33,847 nucleotides of DNA from Dehalococcoidia bacterium. Its GTDB lineage: Bacteria > Chloroflexota > Dehalococcoidia > Dehalococcoidales > Fen-1064. Below, piece by piece: positions 7,121 to 15,247 of the stretch. Numbering within the stretch: position 1 is the stretch's first letter; each line of letters begins with the position of its first letter. Position numbers and translations under genes: made by a program. The notes below the pieces were generated by a model. That model did not search any database, had not been told where the DNA came from, and saw only the letters and a list, made by a program, of their open reading frames with translations. The stretch covers positions 1 through 33,847 of the forward strand of contig DUFD01000026.1 of the NCBI GenBank assembly GCA_011171075.1, written 5' to 3'.

Positions 7121-8134
7121 CTACCTCCCCACATACCTATCATACAGTGCCTTCGCCAGTGCTTCGTCGGTGGTGTTTCGCACCAGGGCACGTCCGTCGG
7201 GGAAGACCACCATCTCCCTCTCATCGTCGGCCATGAAGCGGAGCATGAACTCATTATAGATGACCTCTTTTGTCCGCGCCAGTTGCTTAGCCAGTTCACT
7301 GAGGGTAATCTCGCCACCACTGGTACTCAATACCTGAATGGTATTCTGGCCGTAGAGTGAGGTGGTCTCCGCCGGGGGCTCCACTTCGAGGTACTCGTAT
7401 TTGCCCTGGCAGGCCGGGCAGTCCTTGCGGTAGCCGGTCTTGAGACGCTGGAAGGTGCCCTGCCAGATGTCGATGACCGTCAGGTGCTGCTCCATCTCTG
7501 GCTTTCCAGTCAGGAGCTTAATGGCTGCCGTCGACTGTAAAGAGCCGATGATAAACGGCACCGGTCCGAGTATGCCGGCAGTTTCCAGTGTACCGACCAC
7601 GCTACGTTCCGGGGCACTGAGTGAGAGGCACCGAAAGCAGGGGGTCTTGCCGGGGATAATACTGGTGGTCATCCCCGAAGCCGCAATGGCCGCTCCGTAA
7701 ATCCAGGGTATGCCGTGCTTCAGCGAGACGTCATTGATGAGGTAGCGGCCTTCATAGTTGTCCAGACCGTCCATTATCAGGTCGACCCCGCTGATGAGCC
7801 CTTCAATACTGCCGGGGTTTACGTCGGCAACGACACCCTCTACCTCGACTGACGAGTTAATCCTTCTGAGGTGCCACTCGGCGGCGATGGCCTTGGGTAG
7901 CTCGTTCTTGATGTCGTTCTCGTCGAAAAGTATCTGTCGGTGCAGGTTCTGGTACTCGACAAAGTCGCGGTCGATGACCCTGATTTTACCGACGCCGGCA
8001 CGCACCAGCGAAGTGGCAATCATGGAGCCCAGTCCGCCGCAACCGATGATGGCTACGTAGCTTTCGGAGAGCTTGCGCTGGCCTTCCTCACCGAGGCCGG
8101 GGAAGACGGTCTGCCTTAAATATCGGTCCATCAT
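7121..8134 (-). CDS. ThiF/MoeB-family E1-like adenylyltransferase
   Basis: A 337-residue E1-superfamily enzyme that would adenylate the C-terminus of a ubiquitin-like sulfur carrier (ThiS, MoaD or similar). Visible motifs are GCGGLGS (31-37) for ATP, NLHRQ with Arg66, MDGLDN with Asp122 for Mg, and two CXXC pairs (Cys166/169 and Cys239/242) for structural zinc. The position where MoeB and ThiF carry the conserved Cys (TC-x-EAG) reads GTLETAG here, so that Cys is missing. The last 80 residues form an extra C-terminal domain. ATG 8134 follows the NrpR stop by 3 nt with GGAGG inside the NrpR end, so it is translationally tied to the nitrogen operon. No ThiS/MoaD-like gene is in the window; the partner is unknown. 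Confidence 0.82.
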   Translation of the reverse strand: MMDRYLRQTVFPGLGEEGQRKLSESYVAIIGCGGLGSMIATSLVRAGVGKIRVIDRDFVEYQNLHRQILFDENDIKNELPKAIAAEWHLRRINSSVEVEGVVADVNPGSIEGLISGVDLIMDGLDNYEGRYLINDVSLKHGIPWIYGAAIAASGMTTSIIPGKTPCFRCLSLSAPERSVVGTLETAGILGPVPFIIGSLQSTAAIKLLTGKPEMEQHLTVIDIWQGTFQRLKTGYRKDCPACQGKYEYLEVEPPAETTSLYGQNTIQVLSTSGGEITLSELAKQLARTKEVIYNEFMLRFMADDEREMVVFPDGRALVRNTTDEALAKALYDRYVGR

Positions 8135-8137
8135 TTG

Positions 8138-9151
8138 CTACGGCCTCCAATCACCCTGGAGGTCCCGGATAGAAGTCAGTTGTTCGAAGTCAACGATGCC
8201 GCTCTCACCGATATTCTCGATGCTAATCCCGGCCTCGACGGCAGCCGCCAGCGGGTTGAGTCCACCGAGCAGTACCATGCCCACGCGGTTCAGTCCCACC
8301 GAAATCTGGCAGATAGGCTCGCTGGTATTACCCAGCACATAGACGCCGCCGATACCGGCCTCCTTGAGAGCAGCGGTTTTCTCACTGGCCAGCGACCGTG
8401 CCAAGGCTGGCATCTCACGGAAGTTGGCCAGTATCTTGCCATTACCGGTCCTGGCGGCCTCACCAACACTGGTCATTCCGGCACGGATGTACTGCTCGGA
8501 CGGGTCTATCGAGGTACCGGCGTAGTTGATGACGGCGATGAAGCGTTCTGGCTTTGCCTCCTTTACCTCGAGTACCCCGCCAAACTGGGACGCGACCGGG
8601 ATACCGGCCTTAAGCAGTATCCCGTTGATGGCAACACTGCAGATAGTGGCCACACCAATCTTACCGTCGGGGACAACCACCGAACCCAGTTTCTCCCCTT
8701 CGGAGGCGGTCGCTATCAGTTCACTGGTACAAATACCCGCCTCAACGGCACCCTTCATGGCGAACAGGGCTTCCTTGAACCTGTCTTTATCAATCAGTGA
8801 GGTATTTATCGGCAGCTGGCCGGTCCGCTTAGCGGGGTCAAAGGTGGTCTGGAAGGCCAGCAGTTCCAGCTTTTGCAGGATGAAGCCCACCTGCTCCGGG
8901 GCCAGTGCTATCTTGAGCTCTTCGAATCCGAGCGGTGTCAGCATCCGGCCATCTCGACCGAGCGACTGCGTGTACCCACGCTCATCGGCCACTTTCAGGT
9001 GGTATCTGACGCCCCGCTCGCTGAGATATATCCCGTAGCGCTCCAGCTCACGGGCGATGGTTATTGAACCCAGGGGCTGGGAAGACTCACTCAGCACCCT
9101 GAGAATGGCGATTTCTTTCCTCTCAGCGTCTGATTGTTTGGCGTGTACCAT
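8138..9151 (-). CDS. nrpR: NrpR-type transcriptional repressor (winged helix plus DUF128 domain)
   Basis: A 337-residue regulator. Residues 10-75 form a winged helix (AERKEIAILRVL, GVRYHLKVADERGYT, DGRMLTPLGFEEL). The rest is one NrpR (DUF128) effector domain with landmarks ELIATASEGE, VGVATICSVAINGILLKAGI-like, FGGVLEV and VGLNRVGMVLLGGLNPLAAA. In methanogenic archaea NrpR represses nif and glnA and is released by 2-oxoglutarate; many archaeal forms have two effector domains, this has one. It is encoded inside the operon it probably controls, 85 nt after nadE and 3 nt before the ThiF-like gene. ATG 9151 has AGGAAG about 10 nt upstream. The family call is strong; the regulon is inferred from context. 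Confidence 0.88.
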   Translation of the reverse strand: MVHAKQSDAERKEIAILRVLSESSQPLGSITIARELERYGIYLSERGVRYHLKVADERGYTQSLGRDGRMLTPLGFEELKIALAPEQVGFILQKLELLAFQTTFDPAKRTGQLPINTSLIDKDRFKEALFAMKGAVEAGICTSELIATASEGEKLGSVVVPDGKIGVATICSVAINGILLKAGIPVASQFGGVLEVKEAKPERFIAVINYAGTSIDPSEQYIRAGMTSVGEAARTGNGKILANFREMPALARSLASEKTAALKEAGIGGVYVLGNTSEPICQISVGLNRVGMVLLGGLNPLAAAVEAGISIENIGESGIVDFEQLTSIRDLQGDWRP

Positions 9152-9236
9152 TAGTACCTGTCTTCCTTTCGGTCTTGGCGTAACACTGACTGATTATATC
9201 ATTCCTGATGGATGGGTGGGTAGTTTGCGTTACCGG

Positions 9237-10973
9237 TCACCATTCCTTGAAACGGTTGGTAATCGGCAGACGCCTGTCACGACCGAAGGCGCGAGGGGTT
9301 ATCTTGATGCCGGGCGGTGCCTGACGACGTTTGTACTCACTGCGGTCTACCAGTTGTGCTGCCTTCCGTACGGCTGCTTCATCCAGGCCCATACCGACTA
9401 TCTGCTCGATGCTCTTGTCTTCTTCAACATAGGCAGTAAGGATGGAGTCGAGCAGTTCGTAGGGGGGCAGACTGTCAATGTCCTGCTGGTCAGGTCTTAG
9501 CTCAGCCGAGGGGGGTTTGTTGATAATGACGGCGGGTATCAACTCGGTACCGGCCAGTGAATTGCGATAGATGGACAGTTCCTTCACCAGGGTCTTGGGC
9601 ACGTCCTTGAGCACGGCAAAACCACCGGCCATGTCGCCGTAGAGCGTGGTGTAGCCGGTAGCGTATTCACTCTTGTTACCGGTGGTGAGGACAATCCAGC
9701 CGAACTTGTTTGACAGCGCCATCAGGATATTGCCCCGGATGCGGGCCTGGATATTCTCTTCGGTGACATCCGGCTGGGTACCGGCGAGGGTTTCCATGAG
9801 CATGTCCAGGTAGGCCTGAAAGGCAGGTTCTATCGGGATGGTCAGTAACTGGATACCCAGGTTTTTCGCCAGCAGTTCAGCATCCGAGATGCTGCCCGGC
9901 GAGGAGTACCGGGAAGGCATGCTAACCCCGACGACATTGGACTTTCCCAGGGCATCGACAGCAACGGTGGCCACCAGTGTTGAATCTATTCCCCCGGAGA
10001 GGCCTACCGCCACCTTCTCAAAGCCGTTCTTATGGATGTAGTCGCGTGTGCCCAGTACCAGCGCATCATAGACCTCGCCGGGCAGGCCACGGACCTGATT
10101 CTCTCGCTGCGGGAGCGGTGGTTTCGTTTCGATTAGCGGCTTTTCGGATATCACCAAACTGGTCGCCTGCCAGCGCTGGGTTTCTAAGTTTGGCGATTCT
10201 TTCCGCCAGCGGGGGTCGTGAAGGCGTGCCCGGAAGACAGACTCCACGTCGAGGTCGCACACTATCAGGTCTTCGTCGAACTGCTTGCCCCGTACTAGCA
10301 GTCGGCCTTTCTCGTCGAGCACCATGCTGTTACCGTCGAATACCAGCTCGTCCTGCCCGCCTACCAGGTTTACATAAACGAAGATTGTTACATTGTCAGT
10401 GGCGCGGGTGGCCAGCATTCTCTCGCGGTAGTTACCCCTGCCGGCGTGATATGGTGAAGCACTGATGTTGATGATGACCTCGGCCCCGGCGCAGGCCTGG
10501 GCGGTTGCCGGTCCGCCTTCATACCATATGTCTTCACAGATATTGATACCGATACCCACGCCAGCAACGGTGTAAACTGGACAGGTGTTGCCTGCCCGGA
10601 AGTAGCGGTCTTCATCAAAGACACCATAGTTCGGCAGGTAGGCCTTGCGGTAAACGCCGGCTAACTTGCCGTTATGGAGCACGGCGGCGGCGTTATAGAT
10701 GTCTTTTTCGGTGTCTACGAAACCAACAATTACCGTAATACCAGAAGAGCCTTCGGCTACTTTTTCAAGGGCACGAAGATTCTCTCTTATGAACTGCGGC
10801 TTTAGCAGAAGGTCTTCCGGGGGGTAGCCGCAGATGGCAAGTTCGGGGAAGGCGACGACGTCTGTATTCAGGGCCCGGGCTTCCTCTACTGCCGTCAGTA
10901 TCTTCTTCGTGTTGCCGGCGAAGTCACCTACCGTGGTGTTTATCTGCGCCATGCCCACGCGTAATCGATGCAT
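9237..10973 (-). CDS. nadE: Glutamine-dependent NAD+ synthetase
   Basis: A 578-residue two-domain enzyme that makes NAD+ from deamido-NAD+, ATP and glutamine. The N-terminal nitrilase-type glutaminase domain has the Glu-Lys-Cys triad: Glu44 (AFPELAICGYPPEDLL), Lys110 (YRKAYLPNYGVFDEDRYF) and Cys146 (INICEDIW). The C-terminal synthetase has the PP-loop SGGIDS (326-331) and TTGNKSEYATGYTTLYGD. Length fits the glutamine-using bacterial form. ATG 10973 follows AGGAGG by 6 nt and lies 15 nt after the glnA stop, so the gene that makes glutamine is directly upstream of an enzyme that uses it. Confidence 0.95.
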   Translation of the reverse strand: MHRLRVGMAQINTTVGDFAGNTKKILTAVEEARALNTDVVAFPELAICGYPPEDLLLKPQFIRENLRALEKVAEGSSGITVIVGFVDTEKDIYNAAAVLHNGKLAGVYRKAYLPNYGVFDEDRYFRAGNTCPVYTVAGVGIGINICEDIWYEGGPATAQACAGAEVIINISASPYHAGRGNYRERMLATRATDNVTIFVYVNLVGGQDELVFDGNSMVLDEKGRLLVRGKQFDEDLIVCDLDVESVFRARLHDPRWRKESPNLETQRWQATSLVISEKPLIETKPPLPQRENQVRGLPGEVYDALVLGTRDYIHKNGFEKVAVGLSGGIDSTLVATVAVDALGKSNVVGVSMPSRYSSPGSISDAELLAKNLGIQLLTIPIEPAFQAYLDMLMETLAGTQPDVTEENIQARIRGNILMALSNKFGWIVLTTGNKSEYATGYTTLYGDMAGGFAVLKDVPKTLVKELSIYRNSLAGTELIPAVIINKPPSAELRPDQQDIDSLPPYELLDSILTAYVEEDKSIEQIVGMGLDEAAVRKAAQLVDRSEYKRRQAPPGIKITPRAFGRDRRLPITNRFKEW

Positions 10974-10988
10974 CCCGTGCCTCCTGAA

Positions 10989-12329
10989 TTACAGGATTGG
11001 CAGGTATCGCTGAATCTCGTAACTGGTAACCTGGGTTCGATAGTAGTCCCACTCTATCTTCTTGTTGGTGATGAATGCGTCGAAGACATGGTCACCGAGG
11101 GCCTTCCGTACCAGTTCGCTCTTCTCGGTAAGGGTAATGGCCTCCCAGAGGTTTGACGGCAGGGTGCCGATTCCCCGCTCCTTACGCTCGGCTTCGGTCA
11201 TTTCGTATACATTTTCTTCCACCGGTGCGGGTGGCGTGAGCCCCTTCTCAATCCCATCCAGACCGGCGGACAGCATCACGCTGAAGGCAAGGTAAGGATT
11301 GCAGGCAGGGTCCGGCGAGCGGAACTCGATTCTGGTGGCCTGCTCCCTGCCGGGTTTGTACTCGGGTACACGAATGAGGTCGGACCGGTTACGCCGTGCC
11401 CAGGAGAGGTACACGGGTGCCTCATAGCCGGGGACCAGCCGTTTGTAGGAGTTGACCCACTGGTTGCAGACGGCCGTAATCTCCGGGGCGTACTGCAACA
11501 GCCCGGCGATATAGGCCCTGGCTTCTTTCGAAAGGTTATATTCGTCGTCTTTGGCAAAAAAGGCGTTTTTATTACCCTTAAAGAGTGACTGGTGTACGTG
11601 CATGCCACTGCCGTTCATGCCGAAAACGGGCTTTGGCATAAAGGTAGCGTAGACTCCGTTAGCCATAGCCACTTCCTTGACTACAAGTCGATAGCTCATT
11701 ACGTTGTCGGCCATCGTCAGGGCGTCTGTGTACCTCATGTCTATCTCGTGCTGGCTGTGGGCAACCTCGTGATGGGAATACTCAACATCGATACCAAGCT
11801 GCTCGAGCATCAGCACGGTTGCTCGCCTCAGGTCGGTAGCGGCATCGTGAGGGGTCAGGTCGAAATAGCCACCCTTGTCCAGCGGCTCTGTCACCTGGTC
11901 GCTCTTGAAGTAGAAGTACTCCAGTTCCGGGCCTACATAGAAGGTGTAACCCAGGTCAGCGGCCTTTTTCAGGTTCTTTTTCAAGAGATAGCGTGGGTCA
12001 CCTTCGAAGGGCTGACCACCGGGCTTGAGGACATCGCAGAACATCCGGGCGACGGCGTGGTGCTCACGGGGTCGCCACGGTACCAGTCGGAAGGTATCGG
12101 GGTCGGGCAGGGCGACCATGTCACTTTCGTCTATACGGGCAAAACCCTCAATCGAGGAGCCGTCAAACCCCATCCCTTCATCGAGGGCCCCTTCGAGTTC
12201 CTCTACGGTTATGGCGAAGCTCTTGAGCATGCCCAGGATATCGGTGAACCACATCCAGATAAACTTGACGTCATGCTCCTTGGCCATCTTAAGGACGTAT
12301 TCTTTGCCTTCGTCATTTCTTTTTTCCAT
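10989..12329 (-). CDS. glnA: Type I glutamine synthetase
   Basis: About 446 residues. It condenses glutamate and ammonia with ATP. Signature stretches include GFDGSSIEGF, the metal/glutamate region YFDLTPHD and HHEVAHSQHEID, and the ATP region NGSGMHVHQSLF. The C-terminal part reads NVYEMTEAERKERGIGTLP with no adenylylation-type Tyr motif and no 25-residue insert, which fits GSI-alpha, a form controlled by feedback or PII/repressor rather than adenylylation. I chose ATG 12329 (residue 13 of the longer frame) because homology starts there. GGAGG lies 12 nt upstream, slightly far; ATG 12365 has no site and overlaps the glnK end. Gaps are 32 nt from glnK and 15 nt to nadE. Confidence 0.95.
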   Translation of the reverse strand: MEKRNDEGKEYVLKMAKEHDVKFIWMWFTDILGMLKSFAITVEELEGALDEGMGFDGSSIEGFARIDESDMVALPDPDTFRLVPWRPREHHAVARMFCDVLKPGGQPFEGDPRYLLKKNLKKAADLGYTFYVGPELEYFYFKSDQVTEPLDKGGYFDLTPHDAATDLRRATVLMLEQLGIDVEYSHHEVAHSQHEIDMRYTDALTMADNVMSYRLVVKEVAMANGVYATFMPKPVFGMNGSGMHVHQSLFKGNKNAFFAKDDEYNLSKEARAYIAGLLQYAPEITAVCNQWVNSYKRLVPGYEAPVYLSWARRNRSDLIRVPEYKPGREQATRIEFRSPDPACNPYLAFSVMLSAGLDGIEKGLTPPAPVEENVYEMTEAERKERGIGTLPSNLWEAITLTEKSELVRKALGDHVFDAFITNKKIEWDYYRTQVTSYEIQRYLPIL

Positions 12330-12361
12330 TTTAGTTTTGTGCCTCCTATTGATTTGATGTA

Positions 12362-12700
12362 TCATACCGCGTTTATACCGGAATCGCCAGTTCTTATACG
12401 AACCGCGTCATCAACCGGGATGACGAATATCTTACCATCCCCGATTTCGCCGGTGCGGGCACTTCGGGTGATAGCACCGAGGGCCGGGACTACGTCTTCA
12501 TCCATGACCACAACCTCAACCTTGAGCTTGGGCAGCAAGTCCACCCGGTATTCTCCTACTCTCCACTGTAATGAGATACCTCCCTGACGGCCCCTGCCAC
12601 TTACCTCGCTGATTGTCATCCCGAAATAACCGACGTCTTCAAGGGCTCTCTTAACTGGTTCCAGTCTTTCTTCTCTGATGATTGCCTCAATCTTTTTCAT
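12362..12700 (-). CDS. glnK: PII nitrogen signal protein (GlnK/GlnB)
   Basis: A 112-residue PII protein that binds ATP/ADP and 2-oxoglutarate and typically blocks AmtB when nitrogen is plentiful. MKKIEAIIRE opens the protein. The T-loop region has the uridylylation-position Tyr51 (GEYRVDLLPK), and the B-loop reads TGEIGDGKIFV (83-93). The T-loop differs from enteric PII (GRGRQGGISLQW in place of GFGRQKGHTELY). ATG 12700 overlaps the amtB stop as ATGA, and GGAGG lies 9 nt upstream. A longer frame upstream runs inside amtB and is a shadow. Linkage to amtB argues for glnK rather than glnB. Confidence 0.93.
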   Translation of the reverse strand: MKKIEAIIREERLEPVKRALEDVGYFGMTISEVSGRGRQGGISLQWRVGEYRVDLLPKLKVEVVVMDEDVVPALGAITRSARTGEIGDGKIFVIPVDDAVRIRTGDSGINAV

Positions 12701-13932
12701 CGTAGCTGGCCTCCGTAAGCCCTCTCCCCGTGCTGCGAAATGTCCAACCCGACCGTTTCTTCGGCGGGGCTGACCCGCAACCCTATGATGCGGTCTACTA
12801 CCTTGCCCAGTACCCAAGTGGCACCGAAGGCAAATACCCAGACGGCGGCAATGCCAGCTGTCTGGGGCAGCAGCTGTTCGGGGTTACCGTAGAGCAGGCC
12901 GTCAGCACCGGCTGAATTGACGGCCACTGTGGCGAAAATACCGGTAGCAAAGGCACCCCAGGTGCCCCCTATGCCGTGGACTGCCCACACGTCCAGGGAC
13001 TCATCTATACCCAGTTCCATGCGGAAGAGTATGCAGTAGTAGCATATGAAGGCAGCGCCAGCGCCGATGGGTATCCCCATTATCGGCGAGACAAACCCGG
13101 CGGCCGGGGTAATCGCTACCAGACCGGCCACGGCTCCGGTGGCGACGCCGAGCAGGGTAGGGCGCCGGTGGACCCAGCTTATTACCATCCAGGTAAAGGC
13201 TGCCGCCGCTGCTGAGATATTGGTGGCCACGAAGGCGCTGCTGGCCAATCCGCCTGATGTGAGGGCGCTGCCGGCGTTGAAGCCAAACCAGCCAAACCAG
13301 AGAATTCCGGCACCGATGGCTACCATGGGGATATTGCCCGGTTCCATCGGAGTCCCTTCCCTGAAGCCGCGCCGGGGACCGAGTATAATTGCCAGTGACA
13401 GGGCGGAGACACCGGCGGCGATGTGGACTACCGTACCTCCGGCAAAATCGAGCGCCCCCAGTCCGGCAAGCCAGCCGCCGTCACCCCATACCCAGTGGGC
13501 TACCGGACAGTAAACGAACGTCAGCCACATGGCTGAGAATACCAGCAGGGCGCTGAACTTTATCCGCTCCACCACTGCCCCGGTGATGAGGGCGACGGTG
13601 ATGATAGCGAACATGGCCTGGAATACCATGAAAGCCAGGTGGGGGATGGTGGACGCGTAAACGGGAGAAGGTGCCTGTCCTACCTGCGCCAGTCCCAGAA
13701 AGTCGAGCCCGCCGATGATGCTGGCCTTGTCGGGACCGAAGCTCAGGCTATAGCCGTAAAGCACCCAGAGAAGTCCCACCAGCCCCAGCGCGGCGAAGCT
13801 CATCATCATGGTTGACAGGAAGTTCTTTCGCCTTACCATGCCGCCGTAGAAGAGGGCTACGCCCGGGGTCATCAGCATGACCATCGCCGATGAAACGAGT
13901 ACCCAGGCCGTATCTGCCGCTATTATTGGCAT
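12697..13932 (-). CDS. amtB: Ammonium transporter AmtB
   Basis: A 411-residue Amt/Rh-family channel with about 11 membrane helices. The pore twin histidines are His170 (DFAGGTVVHIAAG) and His319 (DVWAVHGIGGTWG), with Phe residues in AFMVFQAMF for the gate and the family signature around the first His. The N-terminus starts directly at the first helix without an obvious signal peptide. ATG 13932 has AGGAGG at 13939-13944 (6-nt spacing). It is the first gene of the nitrogen operon and overlaps glnK by four bases. A promoter-like element with a dyad lies just upstream. Confidence 0.95.
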   Translation of the reverse strand: MPIIAADTAWVLVSSAMVMLMTPGVALFYGGMVRRKNFLSTMMMSFAALGLVGLLWVLYGYSLSFGPDKASIIGGLDFLGLAQVGQAPSPVYASTIPHLAFMVFQAMFAIITVALITGAVVERIKFSALLVFSAMWLTFVYCPVAHWVWGDGGWLAGLGALDFAGGTVVHIAAGVSALSLAIILGPRRGFREGTPMEPGNIPMVAIGAGILWFGWFGFNAGSALTSGGLASSAFVATNISAAAAAFTWMVISWVHRRPTLLGVATGAVAGLVAITPAAGFVSPIMGIPIGAGAAFICYYCILFRMELGIDESLDVWAVHGIGGTWGAFATGIFATVAVNSAGADGLLYGNPEQLLPQTAGIAAVWVFAFGATWVLGKVVDRIIGLRVSPAEETVGLDISQHGERAYGGQLR

Positions 13933-13977
13933 CCATAACCTCCTGTTGTCTGGATGTCTTCAGTTTAGGGCTCTAAT

Positions 13978-14009
13978 ATTTTATGTAGATTACATGTGAG
14001 TTAAATCTA
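13978..14009 (-). promoter_or_regulatory. Candidate amtB operon promoter with overlapping dyad
   Basis: On the minus strand TTTAAC (14000-14005) and TAAAAT (13978-13983) are 16 nt apart. Overlapping them is a perfect dyad, TAGATT (13986-13991) and AATCTA (14004-14009), with a 12-nt spacer. A repressor bound here would cover the -35 box and spacer. NrpR, encoded in the operon, is the obvious candidate, but the dyad does not match the archaeal GGAA-N6-TTCC operator. Confidence 0.45.
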
Positions 14010-14042
14010 TGTTACGAGTTGAATGACTGTCTTGTTGTTGTC

Positions 14043-14411
14043 CTAGTTCCGGACAGTGATTTCTACCGTATTTTGACGTGCTATAACAGCAGTGTCGCCG
14101 TTAGTACCTGTGTACACGTGCATCATGCCCATCACTTCGTATTGACCATTACTAAGACGCCGCGTATCCCAGGTCACCCAGAAGTTGCCTTCTTTATCTT
14201 CCGATTCCCCAATCTTTATCCAGGTAGGTGAACCTTTCTTCCGGTAGTACCAGGGATTGACGACCCTCGATACTGGACTCGAAATCCCGAGTTCCCGCAG
14301 CTCTTTGCGTAGTGAATCTTCCTCGTAGTCCTCTCTGAGCTGGACAATTCCCGAGTACGCTTCAATCACGGAGGAAGGAACTATGTAATGTGGTCCCCAA
14401 TCGTATGACAT
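14043..14411 (-). CDS. Conserved-looking hypothetical protein, possible Ig-like fold
   Basis: A 122-residue protein that I do not recognise, with no signal peptide or membrane segment. Its C-terminal half alternates beta-strand patterns (NFWVTWDTRRLSNGQYEVMG, then MMHVYTGTNGD and NTVEITVRN), where the W-D-T-x-x-LSNGxYEV pattern recalls FlgD-type or similar Ig-like domains. The N-terminal half is charged and helical. ATG 14411 follows GGAGG by 5 nt, which strongly supports the start. It lies 110 nt upstream of amtB on the same strand. The copies of GATTTACCCG (14433-14442) and GATTTTACCC (14485-14494) upstream may be regulatory. Confidence 0.65.
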   Translation of the reverse strand: MSYDWGPHYIVPSSVIEAYSGIVQLREDYEEDSLRKELRELGISSPVSRVVNPWYYRKKGSPTWIKIGESEDKEGNFWVTWDTRRLSNGQYEVMGMMHVYTGTNGDTAVIARQNTVEITVRN

Positions 14412-14567
14412 GATAACCTCCCTGTTCGGGGTGATTTACCCGATGTAGCGCGGTACTGTTTAGCCCACAACATTTCGATACGTTGATTTTACCCGGGAAA
14501 TGTTTCAGACAGATTACGCAATCGGTGGTTAGGCAAACTCTGTATCATAGAGTCGGGGGGTATGGTG

Positions 14568-15224
14568 TTAGCTGTTTCGACTGAACCGGTAGCCGATATT
14601 CCTCACCGTCCCGATAAAGCAGTGGCCGGAGTCTTCTATCTTGCTACGGAGTCTCCTTACGTGGACATCGACCGTTCTGTCGCCGCCAAAGTAGTCATCT
14701 CCCCAAACCCTGTCGAGCAGGGTATCACGGGTAAAAACACGACCGGGATTGCTTGCCAGGAATTTAAGCAACTCATACTCTTTGAAAGTTAGCATCTTTC
14801 GATGACCGGCTACGCTAACCTCGCACCTAGCGGTATCAATCGACAGGTCGCCGTACCTGATGACCTCGGCATTGCTACCTGTATTCCTGTGGAGGAGTCT
14901 TTTTGCCCTGGCCACCAACTCCCGCGGGTCGTACGGTTTTACGATAAAATCGTCAGCTTCCAGGTGCCCGTTGAGGCTGCTGATAGTCTCCAGACAGGCC
15001 AGGGCAATGGTCGGCAGATTTCTTTGTTTGAGAGTTCGACAGACCGAACCAGCATCGGCCAGGCTGTTCACCTCCAGCAGCACCAGGTCCGGGTTCTGCG
15101 CCGGGAGCTGCTCATCGATTCCAGCGGCATCGGAAACAGAGCAGGTAAAGTTGTACCTGGTGAGTTCGGTCATCAGTTGCCTGATGTCCTCATTCTCTTC
15201 GGCTAATATCATAACCCTGGGCAA
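14568..15224 (-). CDS. OmpR/PhoB-type response regulator with atypical receiver
   Basis: A 218-residue regulator. Residues 1-115 form a receiver domain and 125-218 a winged-helix DNA-binding domain with clear PhoB-type landmarks (LTFKEYELLKFLASNPGRVF, DRVWGDDYFGGDRTVDVHVR, RNIGYRF). The receiver keeps an acidic cluster (EENED) and Lys96 (DFIVKPYDPRELV), but the phospho-acceptor site reads DLVLLEVN, so Glu51 replaces the usual Asp; the switch Thr/Ser is also Ala. It may act without phosphorylation. The start is TTG 15224, with GGAGG 6 nt upstream; the first ATG (codon 5) would be too far from that site. It lies 23 nt after hisF. No histidine kinase is nearby. Confidence 0.85.
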   Translation of the reverse strand: MPRVMILAEENEDIRQLMTELTRYNFTCSVSDAAGIDEQLPAQNPDLVLLEVNSLADAGSVCRTLKQRNLPTIALACLETISSLNGHLEADDFIVKPYDPRELVARAKRLLHRNTGSNAEVIRYGDLSIDTARCEVSVAGHRKMLTFKEYELLKFLASNPGRVFTRDTLLDRVWGDDYFGGDRTVDVHVRRLRSKIEDSGHCFIGTVRNIGYRFSRNS

Positions 15225-15247
15225 TTTCTACCTCCGTATATATCCCC

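Noticed and set aside
8135-8800. 221-residue plus-strand ORF
   Set aside because: Antisense shadow of nrpR.
11592-12587. 331-residue plus-strand ORF
   Set aside because: It is antisense to glnA and glnK, with no recognisable motif and no ribosome site; both minus-strand genes are certain.
12701-12817. 39-residue N-terminal extension of GlnK
   Set aside because: It runs in a second frame inside amtB; PII proteins start at the MKKIEA-type sequence, which has GGAGG upstream.
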